Below are positions 28,801 through 36,716 of a stretch of 64,000 nucleotides of DNA, piece by piece. Source of the stretch: Buxus sempervirens (Eukaryota; Streptophyta; Magnoliopsida; Buxales; Buxaceae). The notes under the pieces were generated by a model. The model did not search any database. It saw only the letters and a list, made by a program, of their open reading frames with translations, and was not told the DNA's origin. The DNA lies in assembly GCA_947561395.2 (NCBI GenBank), contig OX387195.1, positions 26,799,126-26,863,125 of the forward strand, written 5' to 3'. The position numbers and the translations under genes were made by a program. The first letter of the stretch is position 1, and each line of letters opens with the position of its first letter.

Positions 28801-31800
28801 ATGAGGTGAACAACTGCGTTTGATCTATTTTCATTTAAATTGTTGCAGATCTGTCTTTATTGTGGTTATCCTGACTAAACGTTGCATATTTTATTGTAAT
28901 CAACTATTTGCATGATTACTTACTGAGATGTTGTTTCTCACATTATTGTTTTATCGGTTTTGTTTTCAGATATTCCTAGAGAGGACGTTACTGGGGTAGA
29001 GACTCCGGGGGATTACTATGATTACCAGGAAAAGGATTATTTCACTCCTGTGTAGATTCAGGGATATGGAGATCTGATTTAGCTTTTTGTTGAGGGATTG
29101 ATATTAGTTTATTTTATTTTGAGGATTTTGATGTTATTAGGATTATTGGATATTTTGATTATACAACTTTAGTGGATGTTGTTTATTTTATTTAGTTGAC
29201 CCCTTTCCAGACTTTATAAATGAATTAATAATGAATTATATTTGGTGGTTTAATTCCGCGCTTCTTGAAGAAATGTCTTTTAATTCCGCACTCTGATATA
29301 ATTAATGAAATTGCATAAGTCTTGATTAGTGTTGTCTGGGCCTTATCCTAACGAACTGGGTTTGGGTTTATGTTTCTATATAAACCTAGATCTAGGGCAT
29401 TACAATCTTAAATCCTCAACAATAACGCCCACATTAAGCTTCGTATGCAGCCCAGCCCTACTAAAGAGGACCATCGGATCCTAGATGCAACATCGATGAC
29501 CCAACACCACCATTATTGGAGGCTCGATTCTGTAGAATAGGGAGTAGTGCCGTCAACGCCTCCTTGTAGCTAACACATGGCAGAAGGGGAGCCAAGTCAT
29601 CATCTTCAACCTATCACCCGAGTTCATCCATTTCCGACAAATTCTTAGTCTTCACCTAGACTAATTCCATCAAAATTATATATAAAACACCACCATCCCA
29701 AATCTTCACACGTATGGAAATATGACAAGCAAGCCTCTTCTTAACCCTTGACTCAAAGAAACCAAACACGGAACCTTCTATAATTCACCAGGCCTCCAAA
29801 CACATCTTCAATCAAGCGCAATGTGTTCATAGGCAAAAGGTGAATTGGTAACCCCTTAACAAAAACCCGCATACCATTAGAAATCCAAACCTTGCTCTCT
29901 CCAAGAAGCTAAACACCATCTAGAAAACAAAAATAAGGTGTTAGCAAAAGCTCAACTAGCCTCTCTCCATCAAATGATTAGTCACACCTTAACAAGAATA
30001 GGATAGTCGTACTTTGCAACATGGGTATGCTCTGTGCGATAGGGTAGGTTTATCAGCTCTATAAAGCACTAGACATTTCTACCAAGGTAACTCGGGAAAT
30101 ACCCTCTGGCTTCAAATAAATGTCTGAACCTACACACTACATTTCCACGCACACCATTGTTGCATTTAAACCATTCCTCCTGAGTTTCCAAAGCATTCTT
30201 GAACTAGCTGAGACCAGGAGATCAATGATTAATGCCCCAAAGGATGTATCCACGCCTATTAGACTAATTTTCTTTAAAATAATCGTCTTCCAAAGCCCTG
30301 GCTAAGGGAAAATTAAAAGTTTAAGAAATTCTCGTCCGCCATTAGCACCCTTTTTCCAATATAAGGGCTCAGTTTCTCCGTATACAGGAACCATGTGGCA
30401 CATTCTGTTCCCCACAACCAAACAACACCACTTTTTCGCAAGCCACTAAATTTCCTCCATCTCCTTCACCACATCCAATAAAAACAAACTGCATTGCTCT
30501 AAAATATGCAATGCAGGTTTACTACCTCCTCAAAATCTTCCAATCTGAAAAAATTTAGCCCCAATCTTCACATCTATCCTCATCTCTCCATTAGCCAAAT
30601 GACCGCCATTATAATTAGACAATAAATAATAGACAAAAGACCATGAGACAATTAAAAGTGATTGCATCCAGAGAGAGCTTAGCGGAGGGGAGTTAGGAAG
30701 AGGATGCCACCTTGCACTTGATTGCAAGATTGTTGGTGGGAGGATTATTGGTGCAATGGCTCCTTCTCTTCTTTGTTATGATATAAAAGAGTATAATCTT
30801 TTAAAATAATTTGAATAATGGACCGACCAGGGTGCATGTGCATGCAAGAGATAAGATATTATCATTCTCTTTCTTTTTTCTTTTTTATTGCGTCAGGACC
30901 TGAAATATTTCAATCAAAACAAAAAAAACCAACCAAATTAAATATTTTGATACATACAGTCCTTGCGATCATGTTGAGCTTAGCTTCGTAGCTGGCCCGG
31001 GCTTGCTTCTAAGCAGGCCAGCCCACTATGGGGCACGCCCAACTTAGTTGGGCCAACTAGGTTCATGGATTGGGTTTGAAAAAGGAAATGGAAACCGTCG
31101 ACAGCAGGGTTCGAACCTAGCTCAACAACTTTCAAGTTTGTCTCTTTAACCACTAGAACATATCGACTTCTTGCATCAATAGTATCATAATTAAATTATT
31201 TTAACTAAAAATTAAGGATACCCCCATGATTGTTGGAAAATATAATTATAGAAGCTCTTATATAATCAATCAAAGCTAAGAAAATAATTAGGTATAAATA
31301 AGCCTAAAAAGCTATTATAAAATCTCCAATTAAATATATTTGTTAAGTCCATGGTTTTTAATTAAACTACTTTAAGTCATTAATTGATGTAATTTATATT
31401 TTTTTGAGCAAAATCTATCCCAATATGTGTAAGACAATTTTGTGAATAATAAAAATATTTTTCAGAATTTTTTTGTGATTTTTTCTTGATTTTTGTTTTA
31501 AATTGCTTTTAATACCCCTGGCAGGAGTGCTGTGCCGAGCCAAGGGTCCTGGCTAAACTGGCCGCGCGTGCCACGGGTCGCCTGGCCCGTGGCCCGCTCA
31601 GAACGCCCCAGTCGTGCCTAGGCCGTGCCGGCCTGGCACGTTAAGCACCCTTAGGAAAGAAGGAATTGGTAAGGACTGAAATGATTTATAAGTCCGATTA
31701 CAGAGAGAATATACAAACTCGGCCACTTTATTTTCCCGATAGAGTTTCATAATCTGCTCGATTTGTAATTTCTAAAATTGGTGCCGAACGTTTTCTAATA

Positions 31801-32265
31801 TGGAATTACTGTAATAAGAATTTCTTCCATGCTCTAAGCAACGTAATCCAACTGTTCAAATCAACATGAACTATTTAAAAACAAGAATAATGATACATTA
31901 AAACCCGCAAATCATTATCATCTCCCAAAAAGAAAAAACCAATCCAGAATGCCAAAAGCCAAAATAACAATTAAGTTACATAGAAAAACGCTCGATCAAG
32001 TGCCCAGAAAAATTGCCGAAATACAAAATTTCCTCATAACAAAAGAACGGCAAGACAGATCTAATCTACGAACCTTGAATCTGACGGGAAGATTTGCGGC
32101 TCGGTCATTGCAATAGATCGTGCGATGACCAGGTGCCTGGGGCTGAACCCTGCCGAGTTGAACGGTCCGGGAGGAAGGCTGGCGCTGATCTCTATTCGAA
32201 TTCCTGGACAGTCCTTCGCCACCGAGCCGCGTCCTCGACAGCCTCACCCTGTCCCAGCCACTCAT
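1802..32265 (-). CDS. ALA3: Phospholipid-transporting P4-ATPase, ALA3 type (5' part, 3' end outside window)
   Basis: This is a flippase of the P4-ATPase family; the Arabidopsis relative ALA3 works in the Golgi with an ALIS (CDC50-type) beta subunit to move phospholipids to the cytosolic leaflet. Coding exons on the minus strand, 5' to 3': 32074-32265, 24686-24751, 24481-24542, 24110-24191, 23802-23912, 12090-12167, 11888-11984, 6893-6999, 5036-5101, 4506-4627, 4245-4329, 4072-4149, 3865-3981, 3563-3712, 3358-3456, 2743-2885, 2258-2359, 2100-2163, 1802-2014. All introns placed are GT-AG and the frame stays open for 678 codons. Visible motifs: the actuator LDGET motif (exon 7), membrane segments [11 protein letters not shown] (exon 10) and [18 protein letters not shown] (exon 12), the phosphorylated aspartate in [11 protein letters not shown] (exon 14), and the nucleotide-domain CKGAD split across exons 18/19. 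The start ATG at 32265 begins MSGWDRV; the next close match to ALA3 is [14 protein letters not shown]. The family is about 1,200 residues, so nearly half is missing to the left. Introns 1 (7.3 kb) and 5 (11.6 kb) are swollen by transposons. Confidence 0.95.
5222..5632 (+). pseudogene. Unrecognised open frame inside ALA3 intron 8
   Basis: A plus-strand frame is open for 136 codons (first ATG at 5258, 124 codons), antisense to the host gene. Residue content looks protein-like ([51 protein letters not shown]) rather than low-complexity, but I recognise no domain and see no promoter or partner exons. It may be a captured gene fragment, a retrocopy piece, or chance. Confidence 0.25.
5690..6190 (-). 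mobile_element. RTE-type LINE 3' fragment
   Basis: On the minus strand the 3' RTE region is seen again: [20 protein letters not shown] plus KKQHV near 6160-6080, then the 3' tail with CCCCAACTAGTTGGATCGGGG near 5740-5760 (plus strand), a common plant RTE 3'-end phrase. It is 5'-truncated and frameshifted. It sits in ALA3 intron 8, in the same orientation as the copies at 300-1660 and 37965-39400. Confidence 0.65.
7917..8351. mobile_element. PIF/Harbinger (Tourist-like) MITE, 435 bp
   Basis: The left end GGCCCTGTTTGGCATTCAT and the reverse complement of the right end, GGCCTCGTTTGGCATTCAT, form near-perfect terminal inverted repeats. Both sides carry the 3-bp target duplication TTA (7914-7916 and 8352-8354). 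The GGSCNNGTTTGG terminus and TTA duplication are diagnostic of Tourist-like MITEs. It has no coding capacity. It lies in ALA3 intron 7. Confidence 0.9.
8500..8620. repeat. Foldback hairpin, about 120 bp
   Basis: The left arm (CTGGAAGATCTGCTGGTCC near 8511-8529, continuing to GTGTACATGTAGG) is followed, after a loop of about 8 bp near 8556, by its imperfect inverse (CCTACATGGACACATAC ... GGGCCAGCAGATATTCCAG near 8565-8609). The arms are about 50-55 bp. It looks like a small foldback MITE or the core of one, in ALA3 intron 7. Confidence 0.7.
10480..10868 (+). mobile_element. RTE-type LINE 3' tail
   Basis: On the plus strand, TTAAGATGGCTTAGGCATGT (the RLRWLGHV block of RTE ORF ends) is near 10653. 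It is followed by remnants of the C-terminus and the 3'-end phrase CCCAAATAGGTGGGATAATGA at about 10850-10869, then an A/T run. It is heavily mutated. It lies in ALA3 intron 7, opposite in orientation to the other RTE copies. Confidence 0.5.
12390..14480 (+). mobile_element. Old L1-type LINE, reverse transcriptase to zinc-finger region, broken
   Basis: On the plus strand, degraded blocks appear in L1 order: [18 protein letters not shown] near 12440-12495, [18 protein letters not shown] near 12675-12730, [18 protein letters not shown] near 12890-12940, a [15 protein letters not shown] block near 13197-13240, and the late [17 protein letters not shown] block near 14297-14350 that normally precedes the zf-RVT zinc finger. 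Stops and shifts are frequent. The element contains a 45-bp tandem duplication at 12498-12586. It sits in ALA3 intron 5, antisense to the host. Confidence 0.75.
12498..12586. repeat. 45-bp tandem duplication
   Basis: Two adjacent copies of a unit starting CCAAACAAATTCACAATATA and ending in CAAGGTT, at about 12498-12541 and 12543-12586. They differ by one extra T and one A/G change, so the duplication is recent compared with the decay of the surrounding LINE. Confidence 0.85.
14872..15678 (+). pseudogene. Ty3/Gypsy ORF: aspartic protease joined to integrase C-terminal tail
   Basis: A 268-codon frame. Residues 1-75 are an acidic Ser/Glu linker with SEEDPSEH repeats. Residues about 85-205 are a retropepsin-like domain: [17 protein letters not shown] carries the catalytic DTGA, and [19 protein letters not shown] is the second conserved protease block. 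Residues about 233-255 ([18 protein letters not shown]) match the region near the end of the integrase of Tekay/Del-type chromoviruses. Reverse transcriptase, RNase H and the integrase core, about 900 codons in an intact element, are absent between them. After a +1 shift the normal polyprotein end ([16 protein letters not shown], stop at about 15706) follows. It is an internally deleted, non-autonomous or dead copy. Confidence 0.75.
15679..16204 (+). mobile_element. Gypsy 3' untranslated region with polypurine tract
   Basis: The region joins the ORF to the LTR. It ends in GAGGACGAAATTCTTTTGTA and then GGAGGGTAGGA at about 16172-16204, the characteristic Tekay/Del polypurine tract that primes plus-strand synthesis immediately before the 3' LTR. 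Confidence 0.8.
16205..19240 (+). mobile_element. Ty3/Gypsy (Tekay/Del-like) 3' LTR, about 3.0 kb
   Basis: Begins TGTAACACCCC directly after the polypurine tract and ends GGGGTGCTACA, so it has TG...CA ends. The body has a purine-rich stretch (16430-16690), a GC-rich segment (18420-18620) and an acceptor-like TCGGTTTTGTTTTCAG at about 18795-18810 followed by a short frame ending in [14 protein letters not shown]. No matching 5' LTR is visible upstream, where an L1 remnant lies, so the element is 5'-truncated or deleted. Its right end abuts a LINE at 19241. It sits in ALA3 intron 5, opposite to the host gene. Confidence 0.8.
19241..20150 (-). mobile_element. L1-type LINE fragment (reverse transcriptase N-terminal half)
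   Basis: Two long minus-strand frames (20115-19849 and 19833-19245), separated by a single stop, cover the linker and early [74 protein letters not shown] and [10 protein letters not shown]. The frame breaks exactly where the Gypsy LTR begins, which suggests the Gypsy element inserted into the LINE or joined it by deletion. It is better preserved than the other L1 pieces here. It has the same orientation as the host ALA3. Confidence 0.85.
21198..21245. mobile_element. Micro-insertion with 15-bp target-site duplication
   Basis: GACTACAGCAGATCT occurs at 21198-21212 and again at 21231-21245, exactly repeated. Between them lie 18 bp, T10 then GGGTAATG, which read on the minus strand as CATTACCC plus an A-run: the 3' tip of an L1-like element and its tail. 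Confidence 0.8.
23373..23424. mobile_element. Probable micro-insertion with imperfect 14-bp duplication
   Basis: ATTGAGTTAACCAC (23373-23386) and AGTGAGTTAGCCAC (23411-23424) match at 12 of 14 positions. They flank TACTGATT, an A13 run and TTT. It is older or less certain than the other micro-insertions. Confidence 0.5.
25322..26460 (+). mobile_element. Ty1/copia remnant: LTR end, primer-binding site, gag zinc knuckle, protease start
   Basis: An LTR-like stretch ends in TTGCTACA at 25758 (start guessed at TGTAACA, 25322). Then comes TGGCATCAAAGC at 25762-25773, close to the TGGTATCAGAGC primer-binding site used with initiator tRNA-Met. A gag-like ATG follows at 25790 (MATAPRQD). At about 26250-26295 is [11 protein letters not shown], the second half of the gag CCHC knuckle, and near 26407 [12 protein letters not shown], the copia protease motif with DSG. 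The rest of pol is absent. Numerous stops make it dead. It lies in ALA3 intron 1. Confidence 0.7.
26022..26112. repeat. 46-bp tandem duplication in copia gag
   Basis: GATACTATTTTAATGGAGGA to ACTATAAC at about 26022-26066 is repeated at 26068-26112 with three or four substitutions. The unit is not a multiple of three, so it shifts the gag frame. Confidence 0.8.
26934..29404 (+). mobile_element. Ty3/Gypsy-like solo LTR, about 2.5 kb
   Basis: Starts TGTAAAATCCCAG and ends GGGCATTACA (TG...CA). No internal gag-pol lies next to it. It shares with the LTR at 16205-19240 the block TACTTACTG...TTATCGGTTTTGTTTTCAGA (about 28918-28970) and the position and style of a following short acidic frame. Flanking pentamers (AACCT and ATCTT) agree at only three of five bases, so a clean target duplication is not proven. 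Boundaries are therefore inferred from the ends. It lies in ALA3 intron 1. Confidence 0.65.
29420..30110 (-). mobile_element. L1 ORF1-like fragment (DUF4283-type), broken
   Basis: The minus strand near 29930-29790 reads [20 protein letters not shown] then [16 protein letters not shown], similar to the VW..L.GIP.HLW...F..IG..LGG pattern of plant L1 ORF1 DUF4283 domains. Stops follow. It sits in ALA3 intron 1. Confidence 0.4.
30955..31655. mobile_element. hAT-like GC-rich subterminal repeats with a tRNA-like block
   Basis: Two GC-rich stretches, 30985-31070 (GGCCCGGGCTTGC, GCCAGCCCACTATGGGGC) and 31530-31645 (GGCCGCGCGTGCCACGGG, GGCCGTGCCGGCCTGGCACG), enclose AT-rich DNA. Such GGC/GCC-rich motifs are typical of ends of plant hAT elements. 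Between them, on the minus strand at about 31160-31090, is TAGTGGTTAAAGAG (A-box-like) and GGTTCGAACC (perfect B-box) about 30 bp apart, as in the head of a tRNA-derived SINE. No transposase was found. Confidence 0.4.
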
Positions 32266-32850
32266 TTTAGGTATCGCCCAACCGCCGCCACACCAGAGAA
32301 ACCAGAACGACGAGCAGCAGTTGAAAGGATTCGATCCGTTCAACGATCTCGCCCTTCTCCTTTCTTCTTCTGTTCCTCACTAAACTTTCTATGTACGGAC
32401 GATGTCAACAAGACCCCCGCAGAGAGAAGATCTAGACGGAGAGAGAAAGCCCAGCATTCAACAACCCCCATAAAGCGAGGCCGTTTGCTTTTAAAGAAAA
32501 TGGAAATATCGAATAAGAAGCGACTTACTGGGTGGTTCGGTTGGGTTAAAGCGGTAGCGAGCGGAGGTTACCGTTATTCCATGTGGCAAAAATTATCTAA
32601 CGTGCGCTGGGCCACGTACGACGTGCGGACTGCGAAGGCGAACCAGGAAAAGGAGCGTCGGGGGCTAAAGCCTCGCGTGAGTGGAAAATACCTTAACGGT
32701 AAAATTGTGAAGCTTCTCTAACGTGCGCTGGGCCACGTTTGATGGAAATAATGGTTGGCTGGTTAACAACGCGCTTGGGAGACGGGTTAATGTCGGTTAC
32801 TGACCGGCGCATCGTCGCTTCTCCGTTAAGTCGCATTAGAATTTTTTGAA
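32266..32850 (-). promoter_or_regulatory. ALA3 5' UTR and promoter region
   Basis: GC-richer than its surroundings and directly upstream of the ALA3 ATG. It contains a 22-bp direct repeat beginning TCTAACGTGCGCTGGGCCAC at 32596-32617 and 32717-32738, each ending with an ACGT core (CCACGT), a possible bZIP/bHLH binding element. No clear TATA box was identified. Pyrimidine-rich DNA near 32345-32385 may belong to the 5' UTR. Confidence 0.5.
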
Positions 32851-33027
32851 CTTTACCAGTTTAGGAAATTGAGGAATTCCAGGAAACGAGGTTTTACATG
32901 TTATTATTGTATTATTAAATAATTCCAAACGTGGACCGATCTCTTGTGTGGGAATGCCGAATTTGACGGACCCAATATTTTTCCAAATGGGTCCCACTGA
33001 TACAAGGTTTAGTCAAAACAACTCTCA

Positions 33028-33079
33028 ACGGAAAGTGGTAAACCATTACCAAAAAAAAAAAAAAACAGAAAGTGGTAAA
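33028..33079. mobile_element. Micro-insertion with 15-bp target-site duplication
   Basis: ACGGAAAGTGGTAAA (33028-33042) and ACAGAAAGTGGTAAA (33065-33079) differ at one base. They flank CCATTACC followed by about 14 A, the same tag as in the insertion at 21198-21245. Confidence 0.8.
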
Positions 33080-33084
33080 GCCTC

Positions 33085-33675
33085 AAAAGACCGGTATGTT
33101 ATACCTGCCAAGCCCAAACCCAAATAAGAGCTTAGATTGAACATTTAGTTTGAATTTGGGTTTGGTCTAAGCTCCATTTAATGGTATGCAGTTGAGTTTG
33201 AGTTGGATTCTTGCTTATGTTATACAACCAGAAAAGCCTAATCTGAGCTGACATAGTTATATGCAGAAACATATATATACACATTTATTTATGATATGAG
33301 CGCACACACATGCATGTATGTAAGTATTTATATGTGTATATGTATCATTGTTTCTTTTTTTCTACTACATTGTCCGTGTGGTTGTATAATAAACCATAAA
33401 GCATAATTTTTAAATTATCTTCTATATGTTATGTTGCAATTAATTTGATATTCTAGTATTTGTATTCATAGCAAAAAATATAAGAAACATTCAAAAAATT
33501 ACATTTTGTTTTGACCAATCTGAATGCAACCCAAACTCGTATAATAAAGTTTGCATTGAGTTTTGGCTTTAATTAATTTGGCTTAGGGCCAGCCAAGAGT
33601 AAGTATGGGCTAGTGAGTTTTAAATTGGGTTGAGCCCAAACTCGTTGCAACTCACCCCACTTACAACTCTACACT
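33085..33675. mobile_element. hAT-like non-autonomous repeat
   Basis: The left part (33105-33230) and right part (33525-33665) carry related AGCCCAAACCCAA / GGGTTTGG / GGGTTGAGCCCAAACTCG phrases, partly in inverse orientation, around AT-rich DNA. This layout and the GGGTT(T)GGGC motifs recall plant hAT MITEs. Exact termini are not resolved. Confidence 0.35.
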
Positions 33676-33779
33676 CAATGCAATGCTAGAAAGTTCCAAA
33701 TGTGATGTTTGTGAGTATTCTTTCAAATAAATTAAATGTTGGAAAACATTGCAATATTTTAAATGATGTGGAATATATA

Positions 33780-33804
33780 AAATATATATATATATATATA
33801 TATT
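33780..33804. repeat. (AT)n microsatellite
   Basis: An uninterrupted AT run of about 11 units in the region between ALA3 and FBL4. Confidence 0.9.
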
Positions 33805-34884
33805 TACAATTTACCCCCTTCAAGTTTCAAACAATCCCACTTCCCTTTCGAGGTTTTTGAAATTCCAATTTATCATCTTGAGGTTCGTTGTGTCTAACAA
33901 TCTTCCATTCTGGGGGGTTTGTCAAAATATTGGCAATGTTTATGATATGGCTCGAAAGAAAACACATCTTGACAATTTCTCCACCCGCGCACCCACCCAC
34001 CCCCCTCCCCCAAAAAAACATAAAGGGCATTTTCATACTCAATGCAAAAACACAGTTTTTTCCCCCTTTTAAACATGAATAAGAGGGGGAAATTTTGCAA
34101 ATCACATTTTCTCTATTATAACCCTAACAGTCAAAATATGCAAAAAAACCTCAAGGTGGTAAACCGATATTTTAGAAACTCCATACAAGAAAGTATGATT
34201 GTTGGAAACCCTAACAGGGTAAATTATAAATATCCCTTAAAAGCTCATATTGAAGGGTTATTTTTTTGTTCAAAAAATAAAATGCTCCGAATAACTACCA
34301 AAGACTAATCTAGTCCTTATGCAAGAAGCAGTGTAAAAGGGAAGACCGGAACTTCTATCCCAATATTTGGTTTTTTCTAGATACCATCTCTGTGAACTAC
34401 TAGATCATTATGCATACTTCTTATAATAACTCTTAAACCTTTTAAATGACTACCATATCTCTTGAATAACTTCAAAAAACTAAGAATATACATACATGTA
34501 ATATGCATGTGCATGAACCAGTCTTTTCAAAATTCACATCATTAATGGGTTGGTCGGTAACGCGATTAAATTTGAAAGAAAACTGCTAATGAATGGATCA
34601 AATACAATACCAACAGGATCTTGAACCCTTCTAAAAAAAATCGGCGCATTTGCTAAAAGGCGTTGATAAGACGGAGTCACGAAAAATCTTCCAATTAAAA
34701 TTTTAATTACAAAATATTGAAATTAATAATATAACAAAAAATATATCATTAAGTTTAATTGTGTACAAAAAACATTATTTTTTTATAAACAACAAGGAAC
34801 ATTTTTGTTAAAAGGTTTCACGAACACAGCGTAGTCTTCGAGCCACATAAAAAAATAGAAGATAGAAAGGGAATAGGCAGGGGA

Positions 34885-35240
34885 ACCTATTAATAGCAAA
34901 GTTTGCTAGAGCATCGGCCACTTTGTTTCCATCCTGAAAAATATGAGAGAAAAACACACATTGAAATTAAGGGATAGAGCCAATTTGATCCCTTCCAAAG
35001 TTGCTAGAGCTTCAGCTTGAACATTGAATGTTGCCATAACAGTCGATGCAAAAGCTGCCAACAAATTGCCTAAATTATTACAGGCCGCACCACCCATCGA
35101 TGCCATCCTATAATTCTATACTCCAGACATTCCATGATTGGAATGGGTAATATATCCAGATGTACATTCAAATCACGCGTATGGTAGCCGAGAGAAATTT
35201 TGATGGACCCTAACCCAATCCGTTTGCATAACTTTATACC
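34885..35240 (-). mobile_element. L1-type LINE RNase H fragment, internally deleted
   Basis: On the minus strand: LSFDGIKL near 35250-35230, then GGAACNNLGNLLAAFAS and QAEALATLEGIKLALSLNF (35095-34965), and, after a short shift and a large loss, FSHIFQDGNKVADALANFA ending near 34890. These are the first and last blocks of the plant L1 RNase H domain (RVT_3); the middle is missing. Confidence 0.75.
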
Positions 35241-35368
35241 GTCAAAGGACAAATTGGATCAAGGGGCAACATACTTGTGCGTTACATTTACATTTATATA
35301 GGCACAGTCCCTTTAAATTTTGACTAGATACTCCACAGAAAACAAAGATGTTACTTGTTAGGTTATAT

Positions 35369-36430
35369 GGCTTCGTTTGGTAACGCTTTTGCTTTATTGC
35401 TTTCAAAAGCAAGAAAGAAAAAAGTACTTTTTTGTTTTTCAGAAGATCTTTTGTTGAAGCGAAGTTGTTTGGTAAATTTTTTCTTTGTTGCTAAGAAGCA
35501 AAAAAGCATGTTTGGTAACTACAATAGTATATAAATTGCTTTTGTACTATCATATAAAATTATCGTAGACAGTTGATGCATTATACTTAAAAATATATTT
35601 GACGTATATTATAACAGATTGAGCAATAATTGGGTCGGTTCAAGTTGAATCTATTTATTGGTGGGCTAAGAAAACCCAAAACCAAACCCAACTCGCCAAT
35701 AATCGGGTTCAACCCACCAACTCGATTACAATTTTGTATTTTTAATTATAAAAAATACACCAATAGGGAATAACATGAAGTAGTGATACAATTTTGGGTT
35801 AAACGTGTCATTATCAAGTTAAATGGGCAATTATTGAGTTAACACAGGTCATTATTAGGTTAAACGGGTCATTAGGGCTAAGCAGGTCATTATTGGGTTA
35901 AACTAGTCACTATTAGGTTAAATGGGCCATTAGCATGGTAAACGGGCAATTATTGTGTTAAATGGGTCATTATCGGGTTGAACGGGTCATTATCGGATTA
36001 AGCGGGTCATTATTAGGTTAAACGGGTCATTATCGTGTTAAACAAGTCATTATCGGGTTAAAACGAATCATTATCGGGCCAGATTTGAGTTGACTCAAAT
36101 GCGAATGAGTTGCTAAATTCTTAACCTGAAATCGACCCAACTATTATACGGGTCAACCTTAACCCGTTTATTCGGGTTGGATTGGACATGATGGGTCAAT
36201 TTTTTCCTGGTCTAGTTTTGTGTCGAGGATTTTAGAAGCAAGAAAGTAAATTTATGGTTAAAGTGAAAAGCAACATTTCAATGCTTCTCTTGAAAAGCAA
36301 TGAAATTGCTTTTTTACTTCTTATAAAATTGCTTCATATGTGCATAACCAAACAGCACTTTTGCTTTCAAAAGCAAATTTTTGTTTTCAAAAGCAAAAAA
36401 ACACTTTTGAACAGTGTTACCAAACGGTAC
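35369..36430. mobile_element. MITE-like element with GTTTGGTAAC ends and nested repeat array
   Basis: The left end (CTTCGTTTGGTAACGC, then GCTTTCAAAAGCAA) and the right end (GCTTTCAAAAGCAAATTTTT to GTGTTACCAAACGG) are inverted, AAAGCA-rich repeats of roughly 100-200 bp. The middle, about 35610-36220, holds a second repeat rich in GGGTT and AACCC that includes the tandem array. It lies just upstream of FBL4. Confidence 0.6.
35796..36083 (+). repeat. Tandem array, about 14 copies of a 20-bp unit
   Basis: Degenerate head-to-tail copies of a unit close to GGTTAAACGGGTCATTATCG. Variants include GGGCAATTATTG and CAGGTCATTATTA. Fourteen copies can be counted, with the period near 20 bp. It begins about 630 bp upstream of the FBL4 start codon. 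Confidence 0.9.
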
Positions 36431-36716
36431 CTGTAATCTTTCATAAGTTTCATTCGAGAAAGTTAGTCGGTGCGAAGGCCGTTTAGCCCGTCCCATGTCC
36501 GTTTCCAGACGGCACTTGTATATATCGCCTCCAATTTTCCAAATCTAGTTGTCCGTTTCATTTATCCCTTGCATGTTCGCTTCTCTTTCTTTCTTTTTCC
36601 TGTTCTGCTTGGGACGTCGCCGTTCCGCTTAATGCCTCCCTCCGCAAGGTCACTGTAATTATTCGAAGTTTTTTCCCAATTTTTCAACAATCCCGTTCAT
36701 TTGTTTTCCGATTGTA

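Noticed and set aside
31090..31170. A tRNA gene on the minus strand
   Set aside because: Only the A-box- and B-box-like words are present; acceptor and anticodon stems do not pair, so it was kept only as a tRNA-like repeat.
32125..32721. 198-codon plus-strand ORF
   Set aside because: It is antisense to ALA3 exon 1 and its promoter. It is open because the DNA is GC-richer there; its composition is Arg/Pro-rich with no domain.
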